Assembly: GCF_015694525.1 (NCBI RefSeq)
Contig: NZ_JADQDM010000015.1
Coordinates: 53,530 to 117,529 of the forward strand
Source: Hymenobacter ruricola
GTDB taxonomy: Bacteria > Bacteroidota > Bacteroidia > Cytophagales > Hymenobacteraceae
Direction of reading: 5' to 3'
Length of the DNA: 64,000 nt
Within the stretch, counting starts at the first letter, position 1. Each line of letters begins with the position of its first letter. Below are positions 1-7,670 of the stretch, one piece after another. The notes under the pieces were generated by a model. That model saw nothing but the letters and a program-made list of their open reading frames with translations, was not told where the DNA came from and did no database searches. The position numbers were made by a program, and so were the translations under genes.

Positions 1-480
1 ATCATGCCCACCGACAAGCTGACCCTGGGCTTCGACGCGGCCCTGACCTTCTGGAGCAAGTACCGCACCCTCGACTTTGCCTTCAGCAGCGACAACGGCG
101 GCACTGGCCTGGTGGGCAACCGCCCCACCAGCACCTCCGTGCGCAACTACCAGGACGCTCTGGCCTTCCGGGTGGGCGGCCAGTACCTGGTGAGCGACAA
201 GCTGGCCGTGCGCGCCGGCGCTTCCTACGACTTCTCGGCCGTGCGCGACGGCTACGTGAGCCCCGAAACCCCCGACGCCAACCGCGCCATTGGCACGCTG
301 GGCCTCTCCTACCAGGTGACGGACCACCTCGGCGTGGACGCTTCGTTCCTGTTTGAAGCCCTGATGCAGCGCAGCCAGAGCCAGCAGGACCTGCTGAACG
401 TGGGCACCACCGACCGCGTGGCCGGCACCTTCCGCACCAATGCCTACATCCCCGGCATCGGCCTGCACTACAAATTCTAA
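1..480 (+). CDS. OmpP1/FadL-family outer-membrane porin, C-terminal fragment
   Basis: This is the 3' end of a gene that begins before the window; the frame is open from base 1, so the ATG at 4 is probably internal. The 159 visible codons show amphipathic beta strands of a barrel and end in an aromatic residue (HYKF), the usual C-terminal signature of an outer-membrane protein inserted by the BAM complex. FadL-family proteins carry hydrophobic compounds across the outer membrane. The phrases LAVRAGASYDFSAV and HLGVDASFLFEAL are typical of the last strands of this family. The next gene, an SGNH lipoprotein 30 bases downstream, is probably co-transcribed, and such porin/lipase pairs are common in Bacteroidota. 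The substrate cannot be inferred. Confidence 0.8.
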   Translation: MMPTDKLTLGFDAALTFWSKYRTLDFAFSSDNGGTGLVGNRPTSTSVRNYQDALAFRVGGQYLVSDKLAVRAGASYDFSAVRDGYVSPETPDANRAIGTLGLSYQVTDHLGVDASFLFEALMQRSQSQQDLLNVGTTDRVAGTFRTNAYIPGIGLHYKF

Positions 481-510
481 TTTCCCACCCGAACCTAAGT
501 CTTTGCTTTT

Positions 511-1956
511 ATGAAACTGTTTATCAAACGTTCGGCGCCCGTGCTGGGCTTGTTGGGCCTGGGACTGGCGGGCTGCCAGCCCAATATTGACGAACCCAAA
601 GCCAGCGCCGGGCAGGCCAACTTTGCGACGTACATCGCGGTGGGCAACTCGCTCACGGCCGGTTACAGCGACAACGGACTGTACCTGGAAGGCCAGCAAA
701 ACTCCTATCCGTCCATTCTGGCACAGCAGTTTGCGAAAGTAGGCGGCGGCCCCTTCGTGCAGCCCCTTTTCGACGGGGCCAACCAGTCGAACGGCAGCGG
801 CTACCTGAAAATTGCGGGCTTCGTGAACGGTTCGCCCTCTTTGGCTCTCGAAACCAGCAGCTTGGCGGTGATAAGCGGCAGCCAAGCTGCCGGCACCAAC
901 CTATTGGCCAAGGCGACGGCCAGCGCACAAAACCAGAACCTCGGCGTGCCCGGCATCCGCGTGGCCGACGTGCAAACGGCGGGCTACGGCTTCAACAACC
1001 CCGCGGGCTTCAACAACTATTTTGAGCGCCTGCTCGGCAGTGCCAATGCCACGGCAAGCTACCAGCAATACGTGCAGGAACGGGTCAATACGCTGAAGCC
1101 CACCTTCTTCACCAATTGGTTGGGCAACAACGACGTGCTCGGGTACGCCACTTCTGGCGGGGTTGCGCCCATGACGACGGAGGCCGAGTTTACCCTCAAA
1201 TACAACGCCATCACCGACGTGCTGACGGCGGGCGGCGCCAAAGGACTGCTGGCAACTATTCCGAACGTGGCCAACGTCCCCTTGTTCACCACTGTGCCCA
1301 CAGCCGCCGTTATTGCTCAAATCAACGCTACGCCCATTCCGGCGACGCTGGAACCTACCATTAAGGCCGCACTGGGCCTGCCCCAGACCTCGCCGCTGCC
1401 GGCGGGTCTGCGCTTTGGCTTCTACATTACCACCGGCGCCGGTGTTAAGCGCCTAGCCACCCCCAGCGACCTGCTGCTCCTGACGGCCCAAGCAGCTATC
1501 AATGTGCCTTCGACCAACCCCATGCAGCCTTTCCCGTCGGGCGTGGGACTCGAAATCCCCGGCGCTCCTGCCGCTACGGTCACGGCGCTGGCGGCCTCGT
1601 CTAATGCATTGGCCACCAACTTCGTCCTCGACCAGGCTGAGGTGGCTGCTGTGCAGACCCGCACGGCGGCCCTCAATGCCGTCATCACCACCACGGCCAA
1701 TCAGAAAGGGCTGGCGGTATTTGATTCCAACACGTTCTTCAACGGCGTGGCTACCAATGGCCTGGTGATAAACGCAGTAAATAATTCGGCTGCTTTTGTT
1801 ACGGGCAACCTATTTTCGCTGGACGGCGTGCACCCCACGCCCCGCGGCTACGCCGTGGTAGCCAACGAGATGATTCGGGCCATCAACGCCAAGTACGGCT
1901 CGGCCGTGCCCGGCGTGGACGCCACGCAGTACCGCGGCGTGAAATTCCCGCAGTAG
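511..1956 (+). CDS. SGNH/GDSL-type lipase-like lipoprotein
   Basis: A 481-residue protein with a lipoprotein signal peptide ending in the lipobox GLAGC (Cys22), so it should be lipid-anchored. The SGNH blocks are visible: GNSLTAGY around residue 45 with the nucleophile Ser47, an NWLGNND block near residue 203, and LDGVHPTPRGYA near 440 carrying the catalytic Asp and His. Members hydrolyse esters or lipids. The protein is longer than the simple 200-residue esterases and contains Ala/Thr/Asn-rich inserts between the blocks. It lies 30 bases after a FadL-type porin, and this neighbourhood suggests a shared role in handling extracellular lipids or fatty acids (inference). A strong terminator follows. 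Confidence 0.85.
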   Translation: MKLFIKRSAPVLGLLGLGLAGCQPNIDEPKASAGQANFATYIAVGNSLTAGYSDNGLYLEGQQNSYPSILAQQFAKVGGGPFVQPLFDGANQSNGSGYLKIAGFVNGSPSLALETSSLAVISGSQAAGTNLLAKATASAQNQNLGVPGIRVADVQTAGYGFNNPAGFNNYFERLLGSANATASYQQYVQERVNTLKPTFFTNWLGNNDVLGYATSGGVAPMTTEAEFTLKYNAITDVLTAGGAKGLLATIPNVANVPLFTTVPTAAVIAQINATPIPATLEPTIKAALGLPQTSPLPAGLRFGFYITTGAGVKRLATPSDLLLLTAQAAINVPSTNPMQPFPSGVGLEIPGAPAATVTALAASSNALATNFVLDQAEVAAVQTRTAALNAVITTTANQKGLAVFDSNTFFNGVATNGLVINAVNNSAAFVTGNLFSLDGVHPTPRGYAVVANEMIRAINAKYGSAVPGVDATQYRGVKFPQ

Positions 1957-1983
1957 CACTGAAGCCGCTCGGCTTCATTTAAT

Positions 1984-2019
1984 AAAAAATGCCTTCTCCA
2001 TTTGGGGAAGGCATTTTTG
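1984..2019. terminator. Rho-independent terminator
   Basis: An 11-bp stem (1989-1999 with 2003-2013, one G-T pair) is flanked by an A-run on the left and a T-run on the right. It lies between the ends of the convergent SGNH lipoprotein and ypdA genes, so it can serve both strands. Confidence 0.85.
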
Positions 2020-2049
2020 TTGGTTCTAGAATACCGCTTTGCATATTGC

Positions 2050-3027
2050 CTACGCTAGGAGTGTAGCAACCCTAGGAGCCAAGTACGCCGCAATGAGCTG
2101 GGCGTGGTGCCGGCCGTTTTCGATGAACCAGCGGCTGGTGGCCCGGCCGCCGCACACGGTGCCGGCCACGAACACGCCGGGCCGCGTGGTTTCGTGGGTA
2201 GCGGGGTTGAAGAGCGGGGCGCGGGCCTCATCCTGCGGGTCGGGCTCGATGCCGAGGCGGCCGAGCAGGGCCTCGTCCGGGTGGTAGCCGGTGAGGGCGT
2301 ACACGCAACTGCTGGGAATGGTGAGCGGGCCGTCGGGCGTTAGCACGTCGATGGCCCCGGGCCCAATGGCGGTGACGCAGGTGTTAAAATGCGCCGTGAT
2401 GCGGCCTTCGGCAATGCGGTTGACGAGGTCGGGCCGAATCCAATACTTCACCGATTGGCTGATTTCGGGGCCGCGCACAATGAGCGTGACGTGGGCGCCG
2501 GCGCGGGTGAGCTGCAGGGCGGCTTTGGCCGAGGAATTTTTGGCGCCGATGACGACGACTTCCTGGCCCACGTGCTCGTAGGGCTCTTTGTAGTAGTGCC
2601 GCACGTGAGGCAGGTCTTCGCCGGGCACGCCCAGCGGGTTGGGCAGGTCGTAGAAGCCGGTGGCTACGATGACGTTGCGGGTCGGGATTTCGCCCTGGTC
2701 GGTGGTCACGGTAAAATTGCCTTGCTCGCCGTCGAGCTTCAGCACTCGCTCGTAGAGGCGCAGGGTCAGCTTTTCGGCGCGGGCCACGCGCTGGTAATAG
2801 TCGAGGGCGTCTTCGCGCAAGGGTTTGTAGTGGGCGGTGGGAAAGGGGTAGCCGCCGATTTCGAGCAGCTCGGGCGTGGAGAAAAACTCCATGTTGGTGG
2901 GGTAGCCGATGATGGAATTAACCAGCGCGCCCTTTTCCACAATGGCCACTTGCAGGCCTTTGCGCTGGGTTTCGAGGGCGCAGGCCAGGCCCACGGGGCC
3001 GGCCCCGATGATGAGAACGTCGAGCAT
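2050..3027 (-). CDS. ypdA: YpdA-family bacillithiol disulfide reductase (putative)
   Basis: A 325-residue FAD/NAD(P)-dependent pyridine nucleotide oxidoreductase. It has the N-terminal FAD-binding fingerprint IIGAGPVGLAC (residues 6-16), the YpdA block around residues 37-62 (NSIIGYPTNMEFFST, then LEIGGYPF), and a second dinucleotide fold near residue 160 (VIGAKNSSAKAAL). YpdA/Bdr reduces oxidised bacillithiol (BSSB) with NADPH, and bacillithiol is the low-molecular-weight thiol of many Bacteroidota. Length matches the family. It is divergent from the methyltransferase at 3176, and the region between the two starts holds a REP-like inverted repeat. Function is assigned from family resemblance only. 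Confidence 0.88.
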   Translation of the reverse strand: MLDVLIIGAGPVGLACALETQRKGLQVAIVEKGALVNSIIGYPTNMEFFSTPELLEIGGYPFPTAHYKPLREDALDYYQRVARAEKLTLRLYERVLKLDGEQGNFTVTTDQGEIPTRNVIVATGFYDLPNPLGVPGEDLPHVRHYYKEPYEHVGQEVVVIGAKNSSAKAALQLTRAGAHVTLIVRGPEISQSVKYWIRPDLVNRIAEGRITAHFNTCVTAIGPGAIDVLTPDGPLTIPSSCVYALTGYHPDEALLGRLGIEPDPQDEARAPLFNPATHETTRPGVFVAGTVCGGRATSRWFIENGRHHAQLIAAYLAPRVATLLA

Positions 3028-3066
3028 ATTTAGGTGTCCAACTTGCAGTTGGAGAATTGTTGAGTG

Positions 3067-3162
3067 AAGTAGCGCGAACTTTGTAGTTCGCGTCCCCGCG
3101 CCGTTAACAACCGGATTGGCGGTAGTCGTTCTGGGACGCGAACTACAAAGTTCGCGCTACTT
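3067..3162. repeat. REP-like inverted repeat pair (family 1)
   Basis: Arms 3067-3096 and 3133-3162 are perfect 30-bp inverted copies. Each arm also contains its own small palindrome (GAACT-ttgt-AGTTC), as in bacterial REP/BIME elements. Related copies flank 4087-4210 and 17494-17584. It fills the gap between divergent ypdA and the methyltransferase gene. Confidence 0.85.
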
Positions 3163-3175
3163 GCGCGCTACCTCT

Positions 3176-4090
3176 ATGCGTACCTGCGACCTGTGCGGCA
3201 GCACCGATTTCAAAAAGCTGCCTTTTTACTACGAATTCGAGGGCCAAAGGCTGCAAGGCACCCAGTGCCGCAACTGCGACCTCATGTTTCTGGACCCGCA
3301 GCCCACGCCGGCGCAGCTGGAACGGCTCTACGGCAAAGACTACTTTACCGAGCGGCCCAACTACGACCGCACCCAGCAGGATGTGGTGTTCATCGAGGAA
3401 GGCCAGAAGCAGGAAGCAATAAACCAGCTCCGGCCCGACAAGTTCACCAACTACATCCTGGCCAAGTACCCCGGCCGCAAGTTCCGCTACCTGGAGGTGG
3501 GCTGCGGCCCCGGCTACACCCTCAAAAGCCTGGAAGCCATGGGCTGGCAAAGCCACGGCCTGGAAATATCCGAGCACGCCGCCGACTTTGCCCGCCGCGA
3601 GCTGCACCTGCCGGTGGTGACGGGCAACATCGAAACCACCGAAGATTTCCACGAAAGCCAGTTCGACCTGGCCTACATGGGCGACGTGCTGGAGCACCTG
3701 CTCTCGCCCAGCGCCACGCTGGCCAAGTTTCACCACATTCTGGAGCCGGGCGGGCTGCTGGTGCTGGCCCTGCCGGCCACGCTCAACCTGCCCACCGTGC
3801 GCCTGGGGTTTGCCGCTTACGGCGTGCTGGGCAAAGAGCGCAAAATGGACATTCCGCCCTACCACCTGTTCGAGTTCACGCCGGCCACCATCACCAAAAC
3901 GCTGAAGAAGCAGGGCTTTGAAGTGGTGGAGCTGCTGAACCCGGTGAAGCCACCCAAGAACATTCGCCTGGGCGGCAGCGTGGTGGAGAAGGTGAGCAAG
4001 CTGGCCGGGCAATACCCCACGTATTATTTGAACAAGCTGACGGGCCGGTTTGGGGACAGAATGTTTGTGGTGGCGCGGAACGTGAAGTAG
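3176..4090 (+). CDS. Class I SAM-dependent methyltransferase (Methyltransf_23 type)
   Basis: A 304-residue protein. The N-terminus carries two CxxC pairs (CDLCG at residue 4, CRNCD near 33) that look like a small zinc-binding ribbon, followed by FLDPQPTPAQLERLYGKDYF, a block common in methyltransferases of polysaccharide and secondary-metabolite loci. The SAM-binding motif I is YLEVGCGPG near residue 101, and a DVLEHL motif follows near 170. An upstream in-frame ATG at 3116 would translate through the REP repeat, so 3176 (MRTCDLCG) is preferred. The substrate is unknown; neighbours give no hint because ypdA is divergent and the alkaline phosphatase is convergent. Confidence 0.85.
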   Translation: MRTCDLCGSTDFKKLPFYYEFEGQRLQGTQCRNCDLMFLDPQPTPAQLERLYGKDYFTERPNYDRTQQDVVFIEEGQKQEAINQLRPDKFTNYILAKYPGRKFRYLEVGCGPGYTLKSLEAMGWQSHGLEISEHAADFARRELHLPVVTGNIETTEDFHESQFDLAYMGDVLEHLLSPSATLAKFHHILEPGGLLVLALPATLNLPTVRLGFAAYGVLGKERKMDIPPYHLFEFTPATITKTLKKQGFEVVELLNPVKPPKNIRLGGSVVEKVSKLAGQYPTYYLNKLTGRFGDRMFVVARNVK

Positions 4091-4210
4091 CGCGGACTTT
4101 TAGTCTGCGAGTATGTTGCTTGAGTTAAAAAGCTAACAATGCAAAAAAGCCTGAGGCATAGCTGCTTCAGGCTTTTTGCAACAGTCTTACGGGTTGAAAA
4201 TCCGCGCTAC
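4087..4210. repeat. Degraded REP-like pair (family 1) flanking a terminator
   Basis: The left arm begins gtagcgcgga at 4087 and the right arm ends tccgcgctac at 4210, matching the outer part of the family-1 repeats at 3067 and 17494. The inner palindromes have decayed. A bidirectional terminator sits between the arms. Confidence 0.55.
4141..4179. terminator. Bidirectional terminator
   Basis: The stem gcctgaggc/gcttcaggc is flanked by an A-run before and a T-run after. It lies between the convergent methyltransferase and alkaline phosphatase genes. Confidence 0.85.
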
Positions 4211-6312
4211 AGCTTGATGGTCCGCTTGGAAACCACTTGGCCATTAATCGTGACGGCGGCCACGTAGAGGCCGGCCTGCAGGCGGCTGCCGTCCACAGCC
4301 ACGGAGTGAGCGCCGGCGCTGAAGCCCTTGTTGGTCAGCACGCTTTGCACACGGCGGCCCATTTCGTCGAACAGCTCCACCGTGACGGCGCCGGGCGCGG
4401 CCAGCGTGAAGGCAACGTCGAACTGGTTGAGGAAAGGCACAGGGCTGAGTTGCAGGTCGGCTTTGGGGTCGTTGTTGGCGCGCAGGCCAAGGGCGGTGCC
4501 AAAGGCGGTCAGGCCCAGAAAATCGGCCATGATGGGCGTGATGGCGGTGTTGTCGAGCAGGCCGCGGCCGCTGAGCTGCTGGGCGTGGGTGTTGGTGTTG
4601 TCCTCGGCACCCACCCAAATGTCCTGCGGGGTGTGGTTGCCGGGCGTGCCGCCCTGGTTGCTGCCCACGCCGGTGCTGGCGCGGGTGCCGTTGCCGTTGG
4701 TGAGGGGATTGGAGCCGTAGGCCACCACGATGCGCTTGCCCGTGGCCGAGGCCGGCTGCGGGTAGTCTTTGCCCTGAAAGCTGTTCATCACGTAGTCGGG
4801 GAACCAGCCGCCGGCGCCGCCGTCGCCGCGCACCAGGTTGGTGGGGGTGGCGTAGCCGGCTTCGGCCGCCACCGATTTGGTGATTTGGCCGGAGTAGGTC
4901 CGGATTTTGGTGCCGTTTTGTTGGGCATCGGCTTCGTCGTGCAGGCCCGTCACGGCAAAGCCACCGCACTCGTGGTCGGAGGTGCTAAAGATGAGCGTGT
5001 TGCCCGTAGTGGAGCGGGTGCCGAGCAGGGCGCGGCCCTCGGCCACAGCGTAGTCGAAGGCCAGCACTTCCTTAATCATGTAGTCCGACGCGTACACGTT
5101 GGCGGTGCGGGGTGTGGTGGGCGTGGCCGTGTAGTTGGCTTCGCCGCCGCCCGGCGCATAGGTCGGCTTGTCCGAATCCACGGTGTATTGGTTGGTGCCG
5201 GCAGTGGCGCCCGCCACCACCGTGATGCCGCCGGTGTTGGCGTGCTCCAGGTGGTCGATGCGGCCGGCTTCCACCATCAGAAAGAAGCCTTTGCCGTTGC
5301 TCTTGGCCTTCAGCACCTCGATGGCCATGTGGGTCATTTCGGCCAGCGAGGGCTCCCAGGGGGCACTGGTCTGCCGGTCCTGCTCGTAGTTGACGTGCGA
5401 GGCGTTGAACAGGCCGAGCAGTTTCTTGCCACCGGGGCCGAACTGGCTCAGGTTGATGTTGTTGAGGGCGTCGCGGCTGTTTACGTAGGCGTAGTTGCGC
5501 TGGCTCACGGCGTAGCCCACCACGTCCACGTCGTCGGCCCGGTTGCCGCGCAGGGTGGCGGGGGCGTTGGTGGCGGGGTCGATGATGGCGGTACCGTTGC
5601 GGTCCACGACGGTTTCGTAGGCGCTGGCAGCCGTGCGGGTGCGGGGCAGGAAGTGGCGGGCGCCGCCGCCGAGCACTACGTCCAGTTCCACGCCCACTTT
5701 GGGGGTGGGCAGTTCCCAGTCGCGGTTGGCCTGGTAGCGGAACGAGGCCGTCGGGCTGGCGTTGAACAAGCCTTCGTACTGCGCCTGCGTCGAGGCAATG
5801 TACTGGGCGGCAATGTAGTCTTCCAGGTCGCGGTACCAGATGTGGCTGGCAAAGGCGGCCGGCGTGGCGTGCGTGATGCGGGCCGTGCTCACGATGCCCA
5901 CGGCGTAGCCTTGCTTTTTGGCGGCTTCGAGGATGGTTTCGATGGAGGCACCGGTGGCGGGGTTCAGCGAGATGACTTCGTTGTCTTGCTTGCCGGGCTT
6001 GCCGCAGGCGTACACCGACGCGCCGGGCGCCGAGTCCGTAATCCACGAGTTGAGCGAGTGCGTGGTGACGGTGGCGTTGTACTTCAGCTTATCCAGCGCC
6101 AGCACCTGAAACCCGGCGTCCGAGGTAAAGCGCTTGCCCGTGGTGCCCTGGCCCATGGCCATGCGGGCGGCCGTTTTGGGCGCCAGCCCGAAGCCGTCGC
6201 CGATGTAGATGATGACGTTGTTGTTGGTGGCCGCGGCTTGCGCACGAACCTGCTGCTGCGCCGCCATGGCAGCCAGCAGCAGGCCCCCCGTGAGTAAAAT
6301 TTTCGCTTTCAT
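4207..6312 (-). CDS. Alkaline phosphatase with T9SS C-terminal sorting domain
   Basis: A 701-residue secreted phosphatase. Residues 1-25 form a signal peptide (MKAKILLTGGLLLAAMAA, cleavage after VRAQ). The PhoA-type metal and catalytic motifs are present: IIYIGDGFG with Asp39, TDSAPGAS with the likely phosphorylated Ser94, VEAGRIDHLEH and STSDHECGG for the zinc ligands. Residues from about 620 match a T9SS type A sorting domain, ending in SKRTIKL, which should send the enzyme to the cell surface or medium. It would release inorganic phosphate from organic phosphate outside the cell. An in-frame start 42 bases upstream would precede the signal peptide, so the ATG at 6312 is preferred. No Pho-box-like regulator is recognisable. 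Confidence 0.92.
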   Translation of the reverse strand: MKAKILLTGGLLLAAMAAQQQVRAQAAATNNNVIIYIGDGFGLAPKTAARMAMGQGTTGKRFTSDAGFQVLALDKLKYNATVTTHSLNSWITDSAPGASVYACGKPGKQDNEVISLNPATGASIETILEAAKKQGYAVGIVSTARITHATPAAFASHIWYRDLEDYIAAQYIASTQAQYEGLFNASPTASFRYQANRDWELPTPKVGVELDVVLGGGARHFLPRTRTAASAYETVVDRNGTAIIDPATNAPATLRGNRADDVDVVGYAVSQRNYAYVNSRDALNNINLSQFGPGGKKLLGLFNASHVNYEQDRQTSAPWEPSLAEMTHMAIEVLKAKSNGKGFFLMVEAGRIDHLEHANTGGITVVAGATAGTNQYTVDSDKPTYAPGGGEANYTATPTTPRTANVYASDYMIKEVLAFDYAVAEGRALLGTRSTTGNTLIFSTSDHECGGFAVTGLHDEADAQQNGTKIRTYSGQITKSVAAEAGYATPTNLVRGDGGAGGWFPDYVMNSFQGKDYPQPASATGKRIVVAYGSNPLTNGNGTRASTGVGSNQGGTPGNHTPQDIWVGAEDNTNTHAQQLSGRGLLDNTAITPIMADFLGLTAFGTALGLRANNDPKADLQLSPVPFLNQFDVAFTLAAPGAVTVELFDEMGRRVQSVLTNKGFSAGAHSVAVDGSRLQAGLYVAAVTINGQVVSKRTIKL

Positions 6313-6471
6313 GTAATCCGGTGTGTTAGTGAAATGAGCAGTTACCGGCCGCAAAATTGAGCGGGTGCCATGAGGCCGGTATTACGGCTCCGTCACGGCT
6401 ACATTACAAATTCAGCCGCCGCCACCGGCATTAGTAATCATTGCATAATCAACGTGGTAAGACTCAACTTC

Positions 6472-6479
6472 TACCTTTG
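6472..6479 (+). promoter_or_regulatory. Bacteroidota -7 promoter box (TACCTTTG)
   Basis: An exact match to TAnnTTTG, 27 bases before the ATG of the beta-propeller gene at 6507. No clear TTTG -33 box is present at the expected spacing. Confidence 0.5.
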
Positions 6480-6506
6480 CAGGCAGTCTTTTTACGCCTT
6501 CAGCCC

Positions 6507-7571
6507 ATGCCTTTGCCCCACCCTTCTTCTTCGTTTTTCAGCCTGCTGCTGGGCTTATTTTTTCTGGTTCTGGCGCCTTCGCTACAAGCCCGTCCCCGGC
6601 CGCTCTGCGCCTTGCCCGGCCATGAAAAACCCGTGGCGCTGCTGCGGGCCGGCAAGGCCACCTACCTCGTCACGCAGCGCAGCGTCTTTCGGCTCGAAGG
6701 CTCGGCGCTGGTGCGCAAATACCAAGGCACGGCGCCCATTCAATGCGCCGCCCTGGCCGATACTGTGCTGTGGCTGGGCACGGCGCAGGGCCTGCTGCGC
6801 CTCAACACCCGCGCTTTCCGGCCGCGGCCGGTGGCACTACCGGTTGCTGGCGAAGCAGGGCCCAGCATCACCACGCTGCTGCTCGACCAGCGCGGCACGC
6901 TCTGGGCCGGGGCCTTTGGCCACGGCGTGTTTCGATGGGCCGCGGGCGCTTTTGTGCAGGAGCTGAACACGCCGGCCATCAACGGCGGCGCAGCCATGGC
7001 CGACAGCTCCGTGTGGATTGCCACCAGCATTGGCCTCAACCGCCGGGTGGGCGCCGAGTGGCTGCGCTACAACGAGGAAGGCGTGGCCAACCACGAAATC
7101 CCCGACAACATCGTGGAAAAGCTGCTGCCCGACAACGCCGGCAATCTCTGGGTCATCATGTCTGACGCCATCTGCGTGTTTGAGAGCGGCGCCCAACGCT
7201 CGGCGGCCGAAGGCGAGCTGCCCACCGTGAAATTCCTCGGTCGCCCCGGCAACGAAGTCTACGGCGTGGCCTACGTGCCCGGCACCGGCCGCGTATTTGC
7301 CACCGCCATGGGCCTGTTGCTGCTGCCCAACGAGCCGACCGAACACGTGACCAGCTTCGCTCCTTCCACCGACAAAATTGAGCAAAAGCGCCTGCTGCTG
7401 CCCCTCGCTCCCTTGCCCGGCGCCGGCAACCCCACGCTGCTACAAGTCGACGCCCGGCAACGCCTGTGGCTGGTGAGCGAAGCCGGCATTCAGGTATTGA
7501 CAGCCAAAGAGTTTCGACGATTTGCCCAAGCCGGAAAGGACAAACCGGCCGCAGGCACGGCGAAGCTGTAG
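6507..7571 (+). CDS. Secreted beta-propeller protein (two-component-regulator propeller type)
   Basis: A 354-residue protein with a signal peptide (FFSLLLGLFFLVLAPSLQA). The body is built of propeller-like blades that repeat the pattern LW(A/V)G...G(V/L).R (for example TLWAGAFGHGVFRW, SVWIATSIGLNRR, NLWVIMSDAICVF, RLWLVSEAGIQVL). Such blades form the periplasmic sensor part of hybrid two-component systems in Bacteroidota, but here there is no transmembrane, kinase or response-regulator part, so the protein stands alone as a secreted propeller. The start at 6507 is chosen because it opens the signal peptide and lies 27 bases after a TACCTTTG box. Its partner and ligand are unknown. Confidence 0.75.
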   Translation: MPLPHPSSSFFSLLLGLFFLVLAPSLQARPRPLCALPGHEKPVALLRAGKATYLVTQRSVFRLEGSALVRKYQGTAPIQCAALADTVLWLGTAQGLLRLNTRAFRPRPVALPVAGEAGPSITTLLLDQRGTLWAGAFGHGVFRWAAGAFVQELNTPAINGGAAMADSSVWIATSIGLNRRVGAEWLRYNEEGVANHEIPDNIVEKLLPDNAGNLWVIMSDAICVFESGAQRSAAEGELPTVKFLGRPGNEVYGVAYVPGTGRVFATAMGLLLLPNEPTEHVTSFAPSTDKIEQKRLLLPLAPLPGAGNPTLLQVDARQRLWLVSEAGIQVLTAKEFRRFAQAGKDKPAAGTAKL

Positions 7572-7598
7572 GCTGCGGCCGGCTTTTGTACGGCATGC

Positions 7599-7634
7599 AA
7601 AAAAGGCGCGAAGCAAATGCCTCGCGCCTTTTTT
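7599..7634. terminator. Bidirectional terminator
   Basis: A GC-rich stem (ggcgcga/tcgcgcc) bounded by six A and six T residues, between the convergent propeller gene and htpG. Confidence 0.88.
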
Positions 7635-7670
7635 ATCATTCATACCCTGCGCAAACTCGCCGAGTCCACG

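Noticed and set aside
3116..3175. Upstream start for the methyltransferase
   Set aside because: It would translate through the REP-like repeat, whose copies elsewhere are non-coding.
4237..6297. 686-codon open frame opposite the alkaline phosphatase gene
   Set aside because: A shadow of the high-GC coding strand; Gly/Val/Ala/His-rich with no domain.
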